From Phymorhynchus buccinoides (taxonomy: Eukaryota > Mollusca > Gastropoda > Neogastropoda > Raphitomidae): a DNA stretch of 64,000 bases. Of this stretch, positions 1 to 10,685 are shown piece by piece. Position 1 is the first letter of the stretch. The number at the start of each line of letters is the position of its first letter. The translations under genes and the position numbers were made by a program. Below the pieces are notes generated by a model. It ran no database searches. It was not told the origin of the DNA and was given only the letters and a program-made list of their open reading frames with translations. Location: positions 28,864,334-28,928,333 of the forward strand of contig CM065710.1 of the NCBI GenBank assembly GCA_017654935.2, written 5' to 3'.

Positions 1-40
1 CGACTTCAGAGTTTGCTGTTATGTGTTCTTATGTATAGTA

Positions 41-216
41 CAGTGGAACCTCCCTTATAAGACCTTCAAAAATCATCCAAAATGAGGTCTTATAAGGTAG
101 GGGTCTTATAAGGGAGGTAATTGTAATACTTACAAAGAAGGGCAATGTCTCAGCGAAGTAGGTCTTATGTGGGAGGGAGTCTTATAATGGGAGGTCTTAT
201 AAGGGAGGTTCCACTG
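41..216. mobile_element. TA-flanked TIR element (MITE), family 1 copy 1
   Basis: Short non-autonomous DNA transposon with no coding capacity. It begins CAGTGGAACCTCCC and ends with the inverted complement GGGAGGTTCCACTG, and TA stands directly outside both ends. The interior is full of the words TTATAAG and GGTCTTAT in both orientations, so the whole unit is nearly palindromic. Other copies lie at 3611-4585, 7899-8043 and 8517-8912. The TA duplication and CAGTGG terminus fit the Tc1/mariner-pogo superfamily; that placement is inference. Confidence 0.85.
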
Positions 217-221
217 TATTT

Positions 222-575
222 TTTAGTCACAAAAACTCATCTCTATAAAATTTGGGTTGCTCCCACCAGGAGAGCGTGTCGCTCAAAGTACAGAGCCACC
301 CACTTTTTTGCATACTACGTGAGTTTGTGTCATCCATACCACAGCACAACACGCCCTACTCCGACCGAATAGTGGAATGGGCTTTAACGTGTGCGCAAGA
401 TCTTGTGCCTGCATTCGCACACGGGGACTTCGGTTTAAGGTCTCATCCAGGAAGGACCAGGCAATAGGAGTAAAGTATCTTTCCCAAGGACACAACACCG
501 TGATCGGAGCTGGGTTTGAACCAGCGCACTCTCGCAAACCCGCTGGATTACGAGCGGCGACTTCAGAGTTTGTTG
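222..575 (-). mobile_element. tRNA-derived SINE, V-SINE-like, minus strand
   Basis: Read on the minus strand it has a tRNA-like B box (GGTTCAAACCC) near 520-505, then a conserved central block (GGATGAGACCTTAAACCG), then a 3' part with GCTCTCCTGGTGGGAGCAAC. The same blocks in the same order recur at 1870-2545 and 10133-10508. Central blocks of this kind are known from V-SINE families widespread in molluscs; the exact family name is not determined here. Confidence 0.75.
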
Positions 576-594
576 TTATATGATTACGATATTA

Positions 595-795
595 GGCCGG
601 CTTCAAGTTAGACACGTAAGTTCCGTACGGAAAACCCTAAATAAGTGGAAGAAAGAAGGATGAAAGTTTACGCATATAGGGGAAATTCGGACACGTGCAC
701 AAATCTTTTCCCTTCTTTGTTTCACTTATTTATGGATTGCGCACGGGTTTCCGCATGGAATATCCGCTTATGTGTGTGTACACGGCCTCATGGTC
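595..795. mobile_element. Short TIR repeat, family 2 copy 1
   Basis: A roughly 190-bp palindrome-like unit containing CACGTAAGTTCCGTACGG at the left and TATGTGTGTGTACACGGCC at the right, with TTTCCCTTCTTTG in the middle. Diverged copies are at 2083-2273 (opposite orientation, inside a SINE) and 11930-12143. Non-coding. Confidence 0.6.
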
Positions 796-1283
796 AGCAA
801 CCAAAACAAATCTGCATTTCCGCTGAAAGAGTGCGAAAAAAAGAAGAAAAAGAACTCAAATTGAAGGTGTAGCGTTTTAACCGTACTCAGCACTGTCGTT
901 AGCTATCAAAGCTAGTGATGTTCCTTGAATCGTACTGTACTTCCGGTGGGTTTGCTTCCGGTTTACAGCCCCATATCGCCAATTCAGAATTGAAGATGCC
1001 GAGAAAAAACACAAACACATGCACATGATTATCTGCCCCCACCCCCACCCCCCGCCTCCTGCGCTCATAAAAATTTCAACAGGTGTTGGGCTTGGACGGG
1101 AAGTTGCAGCATGTGTGTGTAAGCGCGCTGCCCCCCCCCCCCCCCCCCAATCCCCCCACCCCCTCCCCTGTTATCAAAAGTTTCGACAGTAGCCGAAAAT
1201 CCAGGCAGAAGGATTGATTTCTCGGCAGGCAAACATCCTTTTTCTTTTTTAACATATTCATCTCGATCGGGAAATTACTGAGA
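796..1283. other. No gene seen
   Basis: Nothing coding is visible. The stretch contains an 18-base poly-C run at 1131-1148 inside a C-rich tract. It ends where the SINE at 1284 begins. Confidence 0.6.
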
Positions 1284-1770
1284 GATGCCTGGCAGAGTGG
1301 TTAAGACGTTCGCCTGCCAAATGTAATATGTGACTGCAGCGTGAGTGACCCGGGTTCGAATCCCGGCCTCGATGGTGATGAGATTAGCATCCAATCGGTC
1401 AGAGACCCTTATGAACGGTGTTCCTCAAACCCCGGCCTCCTCGCCCTTTCTTTCTAGTTTGACAGGAAAATCGAACTGAACGTCGAGTCCTTCGGATGGG
1501 GACTTAAAGCTAGTCTGACCTGTGCGCTTTACGCACGTAAAAATCCCACAGCAGTTGAAATTCGGTAAGAGCAGGGAGAAATCCCGCTGCCTGGTATGGC
1601 CAAATTGATAGCTAGGTTTTCCAAGTGTACCCACACCCCCTCCTCACCCTTAATGGGTATGCGCTGCACTTGCGGTGACGCGCTCTCCAGGAGAGAGCAG
1701 CCCGAATCTCACAGAGATAATTCTCTGTGACTAGAACATACCAAATACCATAATGCCAAATAAACAGGTC
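1284..1770 (+). mobile_element. tRNA-derived SINE
   Basis: The head (1284-1375) resembles a tRNA gene with an A box (TGGCAGAGTGG) and a B box (GGTTCGAATCC). It is followed by a central block (CTTCGGATGGGGACTTAAAG) and a 3' segment (GCGCTCTCCAGGAGAGAGCA) shared with the other SINEs here. The distance between the boxes is long and the downstream SINE body is present, so this is a SINE head and not a functional tRNA gene. Confidence 0.7.
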
Positions 1771-1869
1771 TGCTTTACTGTGTGTGTTGCAGGTGCACCG
1801 ATACAAAGACCCTGAGGTGACAGCGAGGCTGGAGGAGGTGCACCTGCCGTCTTTACTGCTGGGAAACAT

Positions 1870-1961
1870 GAATGCTTAGCTCACTGTGAACCCGAGTTCG
1901 AACCTGGGTCCAGCGGAGTTTTCCTCTCACACTGCACTAGGCCTTACGGTCTGAACATGGA

Positions 1962-1992
<31 letters not shown>

Positions 1993-2545
1993 CGTGTGCC
2001 CATGCATTTAGCTCACTGTGAGACCCGAGTTCAAACCTGGGTACAGCAGAGTTTTCCTCTCACTCTGAAACTAGGCCTAAGGCCATGTACACACATAAGC
2101 AGATATTCCATGCGGAAACCCGTGCACAATCCATAAATAAGTCAAACAAAGAAGGGAAAAGATTTGCGCATGTGTCCGAATTTCCCCTATGTGCGTAAAC
2201 TTTTATCCTTCTTTCTTCCACTTATTTAAGATTTTCTGTACGGAACTTAACGTGTTTAATGTGAACTCGGCCTTATGGTCTGAACGTGGAGTCTTTCGGA
2301 TGAGACCAAGGTCCCGTGTGCCCATGCATTTAGCACACGTTAAACCCAGTGGCAACGAAGAAGTTGTCATTAGGTCAAAATTGACCACCCTTTCCTTCCT
2401 CATCAGTCACACAAAAATCGTATGCAAAAAAAAAAGTGCGGCGCGCCTCTGGCTGCGACGTGCTTTCCAGGTGGGAGCAACCCAAATTTCACAGAGATGC
2501 CTCCGTGACTGTAAAGAACCAAATACTGAATACCACTCAGCACTG
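1870..2545 (+). mobile_element. V-SINE-like element, interrupted by a short TIR element
   Basis: It contains two partial tRNA-like heads (GAGTTCGAACCTGGGT and GAGTTCAAACCTGGGT), the central block TCTTTCGGATGAGACGATAA, and the common 3' end TTTCCAGGTGGGAGCAACC with CAGAGATGCCTCCGTGAC. The body is split at 2083-2273 by the family-2 TIR repeat; the words ACTAGGCC and TGGTCTGAAC, adjacent in the intact copy at 10133, lie on either side of it. The duplicated head suggests two overlapping insertions. Confidence 0.7.
2083..2273. mobile_element. Short TIR repeat, family 2 copy 2, nested in a SINE
   Basis: It begins AAGGCCATGTACACACAT and ends with GAACTCGGCCTT, roughly inverted. The interior (CATGCGGAAACCCGTG, AAAGAAGGGAAAAG) is the inverse complement of the copy at 595-795. 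Non-coding. Confidence 0.6.
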
Positions 2546-3608
2546 GCTGGTTGCGTCCCCTTACAGCCGTTAGGTTCGAAAACACATCACCACAACTGTC
2601 CAACAGATGCCATAGCCCTTCATTGGATGTAAAAAGCATCATTGTAGAGCTTAAAATGCCATAATTCTACTAGTTTTCGCGAAGAAAAGTCCAAACACAA
2701 CAACTGGAAGTCGCAAAAACGGAAGTTCGATTATTTTAGAAGGGAGCCAACTCTCGTTTATGACAGCAGTAATGGCAGTCGGTAAGTGTTTACAAGACAT
2801 GTACGGGCTTCAAACTTCGACTTTCTTTTGCAAGGTGTGTATCGCCTTAAAAACGAGGGCGCCCTTTACTTTAATTTTTCAGATTTTTCTTGAAAATTGC
2901 CCTTTTTACCAAAAGCGGTGCCTAATGATCCGAAAAATATGGTATGTAAAGTTAGGGACCAACATTTTCAGAGAAGATTACCAACACCTTGAACTAAACG
3001 ATGGTAAAATATCAGATTCCATACTTCCGTCGTTTGTTTCCCATTGACGAAAACAGCTTACACATAGAGAGAAGGACATTTTCACATTCTTATCTTTGAA
3101 CCCCACCCCCACCCCCTTCCCTCCCTCACAGCCAAAACTGAAAGCAAAGTCTGCAATGATTGGTTGATTTCAAGAAGAAAGGTCAAAGCAAACTAAAAAT
3201 AGATTACGACGTGGCTCTTGAAAGCCGGTTGCATGCAGGAAATCGAAACCTCTTAAAAACTCTGATGAGCTGAATCCGGCTGAGAGAACTTGCAAAATGT
3301 GACGTAAAAATATAAATGACATCAATTTGTAGAATGACACACAGTGACGTAAGTCTACTCAAACACACGAGGCGGGAGTTGGGGATCTACCTGAAGGTAG
3401 AGTAACTTCCCCTGTTTGAGCGATTGAACTAGGCTAGATCACTCCCACACACCGTGAAATTACTTCCCTTGATTATTTCCGAACAATTCTTTTTAGGAAA
3501 ATATCAACATCTTTCAACCGTTCTTTCCACACTATACAACCACTCACTCGCATTCATTTTTTTCACACTCGTAATCATGTTCGTAATGTTTATAGTGTTT
3601 AACTCTAC
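2546..3608. other. No gene seen; one dispersed repeat block
   Basis: No convincing coding sequence. The segment around 3371-3450 (GATCTACCTGAAGGTAGAGT, CTTCCCCTGTTTGA) recurs in inverted orientation at 22421-22500, so at least that part is a dispersed repeat. Confidence 0.55.
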
Positions 3609-3610
3609 TA

Positions 3611-4585
3611 CAGTGGAACCTCCCTTATAAGACCTCCCATTATAAGACTCCCTCCCACATAAGACCTACTTCTCTGAGACATTGCCCTTCTTTGTAAGTA
3701 TTAATGTATTGGTGCATTCCTTCCTGTTACTTGATTACATTTTCATTAGTTTCTGCGAGGGTGAGGTGTTATCAGAGAGTGACAGTGCTGGTGAACGAGG
3801 GTGGATGTCTTTGTGAGTGAGAATCATGTTATTTTTGTTACTTTATTTCTTTGCATTGGAATGTTAGTAGTATGACTATCTTGTTGATTTTAATGCATGT
3901 TTTTTTCATCTTTCATTGTTGCTTTTGTAAAGCGCATCGAGCATACTAGTGTATGGATTTTAGCGCTACAGTGGAATCCGCTTAATCGGCCACTTTTGGG
4001 ACCAGGAAAAATATGGCCGATAAAGCGAATCGGCCGATAAAACGAACATCAAGATACTGTATGACGCAATTATGCAAGTCAAAAGCAATGACGTCAAAAT
4101 TAAATGTTGCAGTTCAAATTCAAATTCTTTCCCTTTTTGTGATGTGTGTGTGTGTGTGTTTATTAATCCTACAACTTGACAGAAGCACGAGTAAAAGACA
4201 ATGATTTTGTTTTCTTGAGTGATTTTAACGCCATGCAGGGTCTTTCAATTGACAACAGCTCACCTTCCAACTTCACACTCAACCATGTAAACGTCAGTTT
4301 GTCTGCCTCTGTTGTTCTCCCTCTTAAAAAGGGGTAAAGAGGAAAAATTAGAGAGAAAAAGTGGCCAATAAAGCGAAATTGAAGATTTCAGCTTTGGCCG
4401 TAAAATCGAACAAAATAACATGCTTAAGAAGAAAAAATTCCGTTCCAGAGGAAATTGGCCGATTAAGCGGCTTTGGACGATTATCCGATGGCCAATTAAA
4501 CGAATTCCACTGTATATTAAATAAAATTCTTATAAGAGCTCATTTTGGATGATTTTTGAAGGTCTTATAAGGGAATGTTCCTCTG
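3611..4585. mobile_element. MITE family 1 copy 2, split by later insertion
   Basis: The left half (3611-3702) and right half (about 4522-4585) match the intact copy at 41-216 in reverse orientation, each ending in the CAGTGG-type terminus with a flanking TA. About 820 bases of other DNA separate them, including the complete TIR element 3969-4512. Confidence 0.7.
3969..4512. mobile_element. TA-flanked TIR element, family 3, nested
   Basis: Begins CAGTGGAATCCGCTTAATCG and ends with the near inverted complement TTAAACGAATTCCACTG, with TA outside each end. Internal motifs GGCCGATAAAGCGAA and GGCCGATTAAGCGG are sub-terminal repeats. At 544 bp with no transposase reading frame, it is a non-autonomous Tc1/mariner-pogo-like element sitting inside the family-1 element. 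Confidence 0.8.
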
Positions 4586-4834
4586 TAAGTTGGTGCACAC
4601 AACACAAATCTTGTTCTTACCTTTCCTTTATGTTCTCCCACGTGCATTTATGATGTCTGCAGATTATTTTGGTACACCCTTTCCTCTAACCCTCTTGCAT
4701 TTGCATTTGTTACAGGAAACCCCCCCAACTTTTTCTAGTGTTCAGATTCTTTCACACATCATTTTCGAGAAAATCTGTCTTTTGAAGCACACAGAGCGCC
4801 ATACGGTTTACTATCACATCATGTTGCAAGCGAG

Positions 4835-5328
4835 TATGGAAGGCGAGACGGCTCATTCATTCGACCAAAACTGTCGACCAAAATGATCGACCATTTTCCA
4901 AATTGGTCGACGGATTTCTGGTCGACAAATTCCGATTTTTACCGGAGAGTGGTTGAACAAAAACTGGAATCGGGCACAAGAACAGTGCCAGAATCCAGTC
5001 TGTGGCGGGAAGTTTTCAAAGATGGATGCTGAGGGCCTTCTAACAAGTTTTTTCTCAACCACTCATTAAAACTCAGAAAGACGCGATGAATAATTCATGG
5101 CGTGATTTTGATGCATCAGTTTTTCTCGTGCACAGTTTTGGTCGACCAGTTTCGAAAACGTGGCATTTTGATGGACCATTCCGAAATTGGTCGATAGTTT
5201 TCGTCGAGAACGAGGCATTTTGGTCGACCGTTTCGAAAACGAGGCATTTTGATCCACAAATTTGGAAAATGGTTGATAATTTTGGTCGACGGTTTTGGTC
5301 GAATGAATGAGCCGTCTCGCCTTCCATA
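4835..5328. mobile_element. Foldback/MITE element rich in GTCGAC words
   Basis: The ends are long inverted repeats: TATGGAAGGCGAGACGGCTC at the left and its complement at the right, continuing through ATTCATTCGACCAAAAC. AGCGAG stands immediately outside both ends (4829-4834 and 5329-5334), a 6-bp target duplication. The interior repeats TTTTGGTCGAC in both orientations. Non-coding; superfamily not recognised. Confidence 0.8.
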
Positions 5329-5370
5329 AGCGAGAAGCTTTTTCCCAGTGTGTGTACAACAGGCCAGGAC

Positions 5371-5500
5371 TTAAAGACCCTCCATGTCACATGTCACATT
5401 CCCTCTGATGCTTGGAAGATTTCTTCAGATTTCTTACCAGCTATAAGAGGGAAAACACATGAAAACCATGACTTTAACACGTGACGTGGTGGGTCTTTAA
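5371..5500. mobile_element. TTAA-flanked short TIR element, family 4 copy 1
   Basis: Bounded by TTAAAGACCCTCCATGTCAC and GACGTGGTGGGTCTTTAA. The terminal TTAA at both ends is the piggyBac-type target. A longer relative with the same ends is at 21058-21280. Confidence 0.65.
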
Positions 5501-5679
5501 ATGCGTGATGGAAATGCCATCAGAGGGGGTCTTAGAGTTGAGGGGGGGAAGCTACGGGCGACTTGAATACACAGAGGCAACTTCCGGCTGGTCGGGTTTG
5601 GCCGAAATAAATTTATATCCAAGAGGGCTAGACAACAGATTTGCACTATTGTGGCAATGTTACCAGTGCGTGGATGCAA

Positions 5680-5890
5680 CTTTTTCCTGGTATACAAGGA
5701 TTTCCTGTTTTTGAATTTGACCAGACAAGGAATTTCCTGTTTTTAGAACTTGTCAAAACAAGGTCTTTGTGTGTCTACTGTATTTTTCAGACACTTTAAA
5801 ATAAGCATTTGTATAAATTGTGGGAAAAGCAAACTGAAATACTTTCATAAATCAGTTGGTCCAGCCTGGATACTACAAAAAGCCTATGGC
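5680..5890. repeat. Dispersed repeat with uninterrupted TTAA site
   Basis: Shares ATACAAGGATTTCCTGTTTT, AGGTCTTTGTGTGT, and ATAAGCATTTGTATAAATTG with the copy at 19010-19440. In this copy CACTTTAAAATAAGC is continuous (TTAA at 5796-5799), while in the other copy a 255-bp element sits exactly at that TTAA. Confidence 0.75.
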
Positions 5891-6055
5891 CAACTGTAAT
5901 ATATTGTCAATACATGTACCACCAGACATTTTTTGTGTGTAGTTGCACCAATGGATGCAAGTGATTATATGTGCCATATTTTATGAGTGAGTGGGTGTTG
6001 GGTGTGGGTGCATGTGTGGGTGTTGGGGGGGTATGGTGGCAATATTACAACTACA

Positions 6056-6700
6056 AGTGTGAATATTTTGTACCAAATGATTGTGTACATGGGCATGTTT
6101 TGCTTGCTATATAAAAGTGTGAATATTTTGTACCAAATGATTGTGAACATGGGCATGTTTTGCTTGCTATGTAAAAGTGAATATTTTGTACCAAATTATT
6201 GTGTACATGGGCATGTTTTGCTTGCTATATAAAAGTGAATATTTTGTACCAAATGATTGTGTACATGGGCATGTTTTGCTTGCTATATAAAAGTGAATAT
6301 TTTGTACCAAATGATTGTGTACATGGGCATGTTTTGCTTGCTATATAAAAGTGTGAATATTTTGTACCAAATGATTGTGTACATGGGCATGTTTTGCTTG
6401 CTATATAAAAGTGTGAATATTTTGTACCAAATGATTGTGTACATGGGCATGTTTTGCTTGCTATATAAAAGTGTGAATATTTTGTACCAAATGATTGTGT
6501 ACATGGGCATGTTTTGCTTGCTATATAAAAGTGAATATTTTGTACCAAATGATTGTGAACATGGGCATGTTTTGCTTGCTATGTAAAAGTGAATATTTTG
6601 TACCAAATTATTGTGTACATGGGCATGTTTTGCTTGCTATGTAAAAGTGAATATTTTGTACCAAATTATTGTGTACATGGGCATGTTTTGCTTGCTAAAG
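6056..6700 (+). repeat. 58/60-bp minisatellite, about 11 units
   Basis: Tandem units each containing GAATATTTTGTACCAAATGA, TTGTGTACATGGGCATG and TTTTGCTTGCTATATAAAA. Units of 58 and 60 bp alternate by presence or absence of one TG. The array ends in a decayed unit near 6700. The 60-bp period is divisible by three, so reading frames cross it by chance; I do not call a protein. Confidence 0.95.
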
Positions 6701-7502
6701 TGTGAACATTTGTACATAATGTCTTGTGTATGTGTGTTGTGATGTTTAAAACATTGCAAATTTTATGGTACATGTCACATATCAATTACAAATTAATTGT
6801 CTGCGACGAATGTGCTTCAGTTGCAATATTCCAAGCATAAATGATTGTAAAATGACCATGCATGAATGAGGTTTTGTTGCAAAAATACAACAATAAATGC
6901 ATAGATGATGATAGATCTACAAGAGAGGATGTGCACAAATGCTGCTTTAGTTGCAACATTACTTGCATGAACATTACAGTAGCATGGTTTTACACTGATT
7001 TCAGTATTTTTAATTTTTACCAGAAACTGAACTTCAGGTGTGTTTTTTAATTCATCAACAAAACCAAAAAAACATAAAAATGACCACAAGCGATTTGGTG
7101 GCGTTTTGAACTTGGTTGTTCAATCTTGGAAGTGTACAAAGGACAATGTAATCATTTTACAAGGCTTATCGCACTCAAACTGTCTCTGTCTACCATTTTA
7201 ACAGTCTGTCTGGCGCATTATCTCTCTCTCTTAAGTTGCCCCTCTGAATTGTCCGACGGGGCTCTGCCCATGTACCCTGCCGGGGCCATGGGTCCTTGGA
7301 CCCCTGCCTTTCAGGTTTTTTTCATTTTGGGGAGTTGCATCCGTGCAGTAGTTTTCGGACTAATAAGACCCCCCCCCCCCAATTTTATACAATATTTGAT
7401 TTTGTTGCTATACTTTCTTACTATTTCATCAGTCATATTATAAGGCGCAGGGTCTCTGTCGGGGGGTGGGGGAGTATCACCTTATAGTCCAAAAAATGTG
7501 GT
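6701..7502. other. No gene seen; repeat remnants
   Basis: 6700-7100 shows nothing recognisable. 7255-7500 contains GGACCCCTGCCTTTCAGGTT, which recurs near 19470, and a segment ending GGGGGAGTATCACCTTATAG that recurs at 21840-21870 and, diverged, near 8210-8275 (ATAAGGCGCAGGG). These are dispersed non-coding repeats. Confidence 0.55.
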
Positions 7503-7845
7503 ATATTGTTTGTCAGAGTATCTTCCTCTTCTGCGTTCCCAGGCCATATGGCCATAATGGGTGAGGTACGTATGTGTCTGATTTTCAGTTTTCACTGGTC
7601 TCCCCACTGCGTACAGTCGACACCTTCCGATTTTGGAGGAGCTCTAAGATTGGAAGATGTTTTTTTGAAAAAAGGCAGGAGAATGGGCCAATAAGTCAGA
7701 AAGATAGATGATAGAAAGCAAAGGGAAAAGGCAGAGTCAAAGAGAGTGACAGATTAGAGGAAGTTACAAGCACAGAACTTCCAGAAGGTGGGGGAACTAT
7801 TTTTACGAAAGACCCCCCTGTATCCCCACGGGGAGATACTCATTG
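7503..7845 (-). mobile_element. SINE with (GAA)n tail, minus strand
   Basis: On the minus strand it reads from CCCCGTGGGGATACAG through CTTCTGGAAGTTCTGTGC, AGGAGCTCCTCCAAAATCG and GGGAGACCAGTGAAAACTG to a tail of GAACGCAGAAGAGGAAG. The same order is at 17325-17640 and, in part, at 18537-18765, 19683-19800 and 39895-40110. The AAG/GAA-rich tail and multiple copies point to a retroposon; no tRNA head was recognised. Confidence 0.7.
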
Positions 7846-7898
7846 AGTAGGGAGCGCAACTCTGTCAGTGTCTGGACGACGCCTCGCAACTTCGTGTA

Positions 7899-8043
7899 CA
7901 GTGGAACCTCCCTTATAAGACCTTCAAAAAACATCCAAAATGAGGTCTTATAAGGGAGGTAATTTTAATTCTTACAAAGAAGGGCAATGTCTCAGAGAAG
8001 CAGGTCTCATGTGGGAGGGAGTCTTTTAAGGGAGGTTCCACTG
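7899..8043. mobile_element. MITE family 1 copy 3
   Basis: Begins CAGTGGAACCTCCC and ends GGGAGGTTCCACTG with TA on each side. At 145 bp it is a shorter, internally deleted relative of the copy at 41-216. The following stretch near 8086-8140 (GACAATAAAGTTTTTTTT, TTGAATTGAA) looks like the worn 3' tail of a LINE. Confidence 0.85.
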
Positions 8044-8327
8044 TATTCTTTTTAATCTGCTGCACATGCTGGAAAAGAAAATCTTCCATTTTAAAATTGT
8101 CTTTTAATGGACAATAAAGTTTTTTTTAATTGAATTGAATGGAGGGGGTGGGGTTGTCCAGCTCCCCGTATGGAGGCACGAGGCATCCACCCACTGCCCC
8201 ATGTCAGAGTATAAGGCGCAGGGGTCTGAGTCTAGGGAAGAAAAGTATCGCTTTTATAGTCGGTAAGATACGGTACATGTTACAAGATGATGTTTGGGCA
8301 TGGATGGAATACGTTTTGTATGCAATA

Positions 8328-9023
8328 TTAACCTCTTCACTGCCCTGTCCCGGATACTTCCGTCAACTTCCGGTAACCTATAAACTGTCCCATCACGGAA
8401 ATATCCTTCAGGGTTATTCTAAGAGTTTCCCTTTTTCTATACATATGCTTTTCGCAGCATGTGAGAGTGTTCTCAAATGATAGTATATTCAATTTCTTTA
8501 AAATAAACAAAAAGTACAATGGAATCTCCCTTACAAGACCTTCAAAAAATCATCCAAATGAGGTCTTATAGGCCTCTGCAACTAGGGTTATTAACGCCCT
8601 TGACAGTGAGAGTGATGCTCTTGATGGTCAGTACTGACAAGGGCATTCACTTGCGAAAGGCAGCCATTTAGTGGCATCAAATAGGGTTATTGGCAAGAGT
8701 TATCACCCTGTTTGGTCAGTACTGAACCGTCTTCCCCCACCCACCAAGGGCATTCACTCTTGCAAAAGGTGTTCGTTGCAGACCCCAATAAGGGAGGGGT
8801 CTTATAAGAGAGGTAATTTTAATACTTTAAAATAAGGGCTATGTCTCAGAGAAATAGGTCTTATATGGGAGGGAGTCTTATAATGGGAGGTCTTATAAGG
8901 GAGGTTCCACTGTATAGGTTATATGCACTTATTTAGAAATGTTTGCGATAACTCCGCAACCTAAAATGGCTTGGCAAATAGTTGCCTCAGAACCGGAAAT
9001 GGCCTTGGCAGTGAAGGGGTTAT
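8328..9023. mobile_element. TTAA-type TIR element, family 5, split by a nested MITE
   Basis: The left end reads TTAACCTCTTCACTGCCCTG and the right end CTTGGCAGTGAAGGGGTTA, inverted complements with TTAA (left) and a decayed TTAT (right). The two halves, 8328-8514 and 8915-9023, are separated by the complete TA-flanked element 8517-8912. Confidence 0.7.
8517..8912. mobile_element. MITE family 1 copy 4, nested and itself enlarged
   Basis: Starts CAATGGAATCTCCC (worn) and ends GGGAGGTTCCACTG, with TA outside each end. Compared with 41-216 it carries an extra ~210 bp (about 8575-8787) containing AGGGTTATTAACGCCCTTG and two copies of AAGGGCATTCACT, probably a third-level insertion. Confidence 0.75.
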
Positions 9024-9116
9024 ATCATAATATGCTTGAATGTGTGTACAAAATGATCTGTGTGTGAATGAGTTTTCTTTTGCATTTGTACAAGCGGAAA
9101 AAGTATGTGTACAAAG

Positions 9117-9649
9117 TTAAAGGGGCACCCTGACGGATGAGTTTTTGTAAGAAACACGTAGAGATCGCCAGGAAAACACCCTTTATAGAGATTGCAACAC
9201 TCGCTTTGCTCTGGTTTCTTAAAGAAACAAACCGTCGAATCGGTGATTCCTCCTTGGCGGCGGTGCTGGAAGTCAAATTCTTTCACCCAAAGAGAACGTG
9301 TTTGCCAGCAAATTGTTTGCACAAACTTTTCGCAATACAAGCCTTTTTATTTTTTATTTTATTTATTTTATACAGTTTATCTAAAGGAGTTTCGCTCACA
9401 ACAAAGGAAATAGCTCCTTTTTTTTTTTACTCCACTACAAAAAAAGAAAACGCTTCAACCACAATGAGTGACCTCCACCCACCCCATCCAAAATGGGTAC
9501 TCTCTCCGGCATCTCCGCCAAGGAGAAATCGCAGTTTTGACGGTTTGATTTATAGGAAACCAGAGTGTTCCTATCCTTGAAAAGGCTGTCTTTCTGATGA
9601 TCTCCATGTGTTTCTTGCAAAAAACTCATCCGTCAGGGTCCACCTTTAA
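9117..9649. mobile_element. TTAA-flanked TIR element, family 6
   Basis: The left end is TTAAAGGGGCACCCTGACGG and the right end is the inverse of TTAAAGGTGGACCCTGACGG. The inverted arms continue for about 60 bp (GATGAGTTTTTGTAAGAAAC). The TTAA ends suggest piggyBac-type mobilisation. No transposase is visible. Confidence 0.75.
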
Positions 9650-10132
9650 GGAATGAGTGGGGGGAAAAGTTGTCAAAATTAAAATTTAAAAAAAGTGTTT
9701 GATCTGACATCTATCTGATGTGGTTGTTCTAAGTTTATGTTGAAGTTTATGTGAGAAAGGGGGTGGTGGTGATGATGATCGTTAAGAAACACACACACAC
9801 ATGCATGCGTGCGCTGCACACGCATACACACGCACACAACATGCCTACTTTATTGTTCATCTATGAAATAGAAACACCCGGAGGTGCTAATGGGACCCAG
9901 AGAAACCAAACGAAACAAAAAATAATAAAACTGTTTTAACAACCTGGTTGAAACCCCCTTTCCCAATTGCATAATCCGCCCCTTCAAACCCACACAAGCG
10001 CGCACATAAACAAAAAGCATACACACATGTACATGAAAATAGCAGCATCTAGCCTAGGCCATTTGCACACATTCCATCGTACAATCACGCACGCACAAAC
10101 GTACATGGTGCACATGTGTAGAGTGTAGGTGT
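9650..10132. other. No gene seen
   Basis: Low-complexity A-rich and CA/CG-rich DNA (CACACACACACATGCATGCG near 9791). No coding sequence or known element recognised. Confidence 0.55.
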
Positions 10133-10508
10133 AGAGTGGCACAGTGGTATCGCGTTCGCTTCGTGTCAAGTAAACCCGAGTTCGAACCTGGGTACAGGGG
10201 ATTTTTTCCTCTCATTCTGCACTAGGCCTTAACGGTCTGAACGTGGAGTTTTTCGGATGAGACGATAAACCGAGGTCCCGTGTGCCCATGCACTTAGCAT
10301 ACGTTAAACCCAGTGGCAACGAAAAAGTTGTCATTTGGTCAAAATTTACCCCCCCCCCCTCCCCCTCCCTCATCAGTGATAAAAAAATGCAAAAAAAAAC
10401 AAAAATTGGGTGGCGCGTCTCTGGCTGCGACGCGCTCTCCAGGTGGGAGCAACCCGAATTTCACAGAGACGCCTCTGTGACTATAAAGTACCTAATACCT
10501 AATACCAC
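10133..10508 (+). mobile_element. V-SINE-like element, most intact copy
   Basis: tRNA-like head with A box (GTGGCACAGTGGTATCGCG) and B box (GAGTTCGAACCTGGGT), the central block GTTTTTCGGATGAGACGATA followed by AACCGAGGTCCCG, and the 3' segment GCGCTCTCCAGGTGGGAGCA with CACAGAGACGCCTCTGTGAC. Best reference copy in this window for the fragments at 222-575, 1284-1770 and 1870-2545. Confidence 0.8.
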
Positions 10509-10685
10509 ATAGAAAATCTGTTAGCTTGCACAGCATATGAGATGTGCATATGTGCACAAACTCGCGTGCATTTGCACACGCATTTAGACCTAGGGCTTAC
10601 ACGCATGGTCCCTATATGCACATTCTCTCTCTTGATCTCGATTTCTCTCTCTCTCTCTCTCTTGATCTCCATCTCTCTCTTTGTT

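Noticed and set aside
1284..1375. Functional tRNA gene
   Set aside because: A and B boxes are present but the spacing is too long, and the sequence continues into SINE central and 3' blocks found in other copies.
2189..2632. 147-codon frame on the plus strand
   Set aside because: Lies wholly within a SINE and the TIR element nested in it.
6225..6606. Long reading frames on both strands across the minisatellite
   Set aside because: They exist only because the unit length is divisible by three in part of the array and the unit lacks stops; the same happens in three frames.
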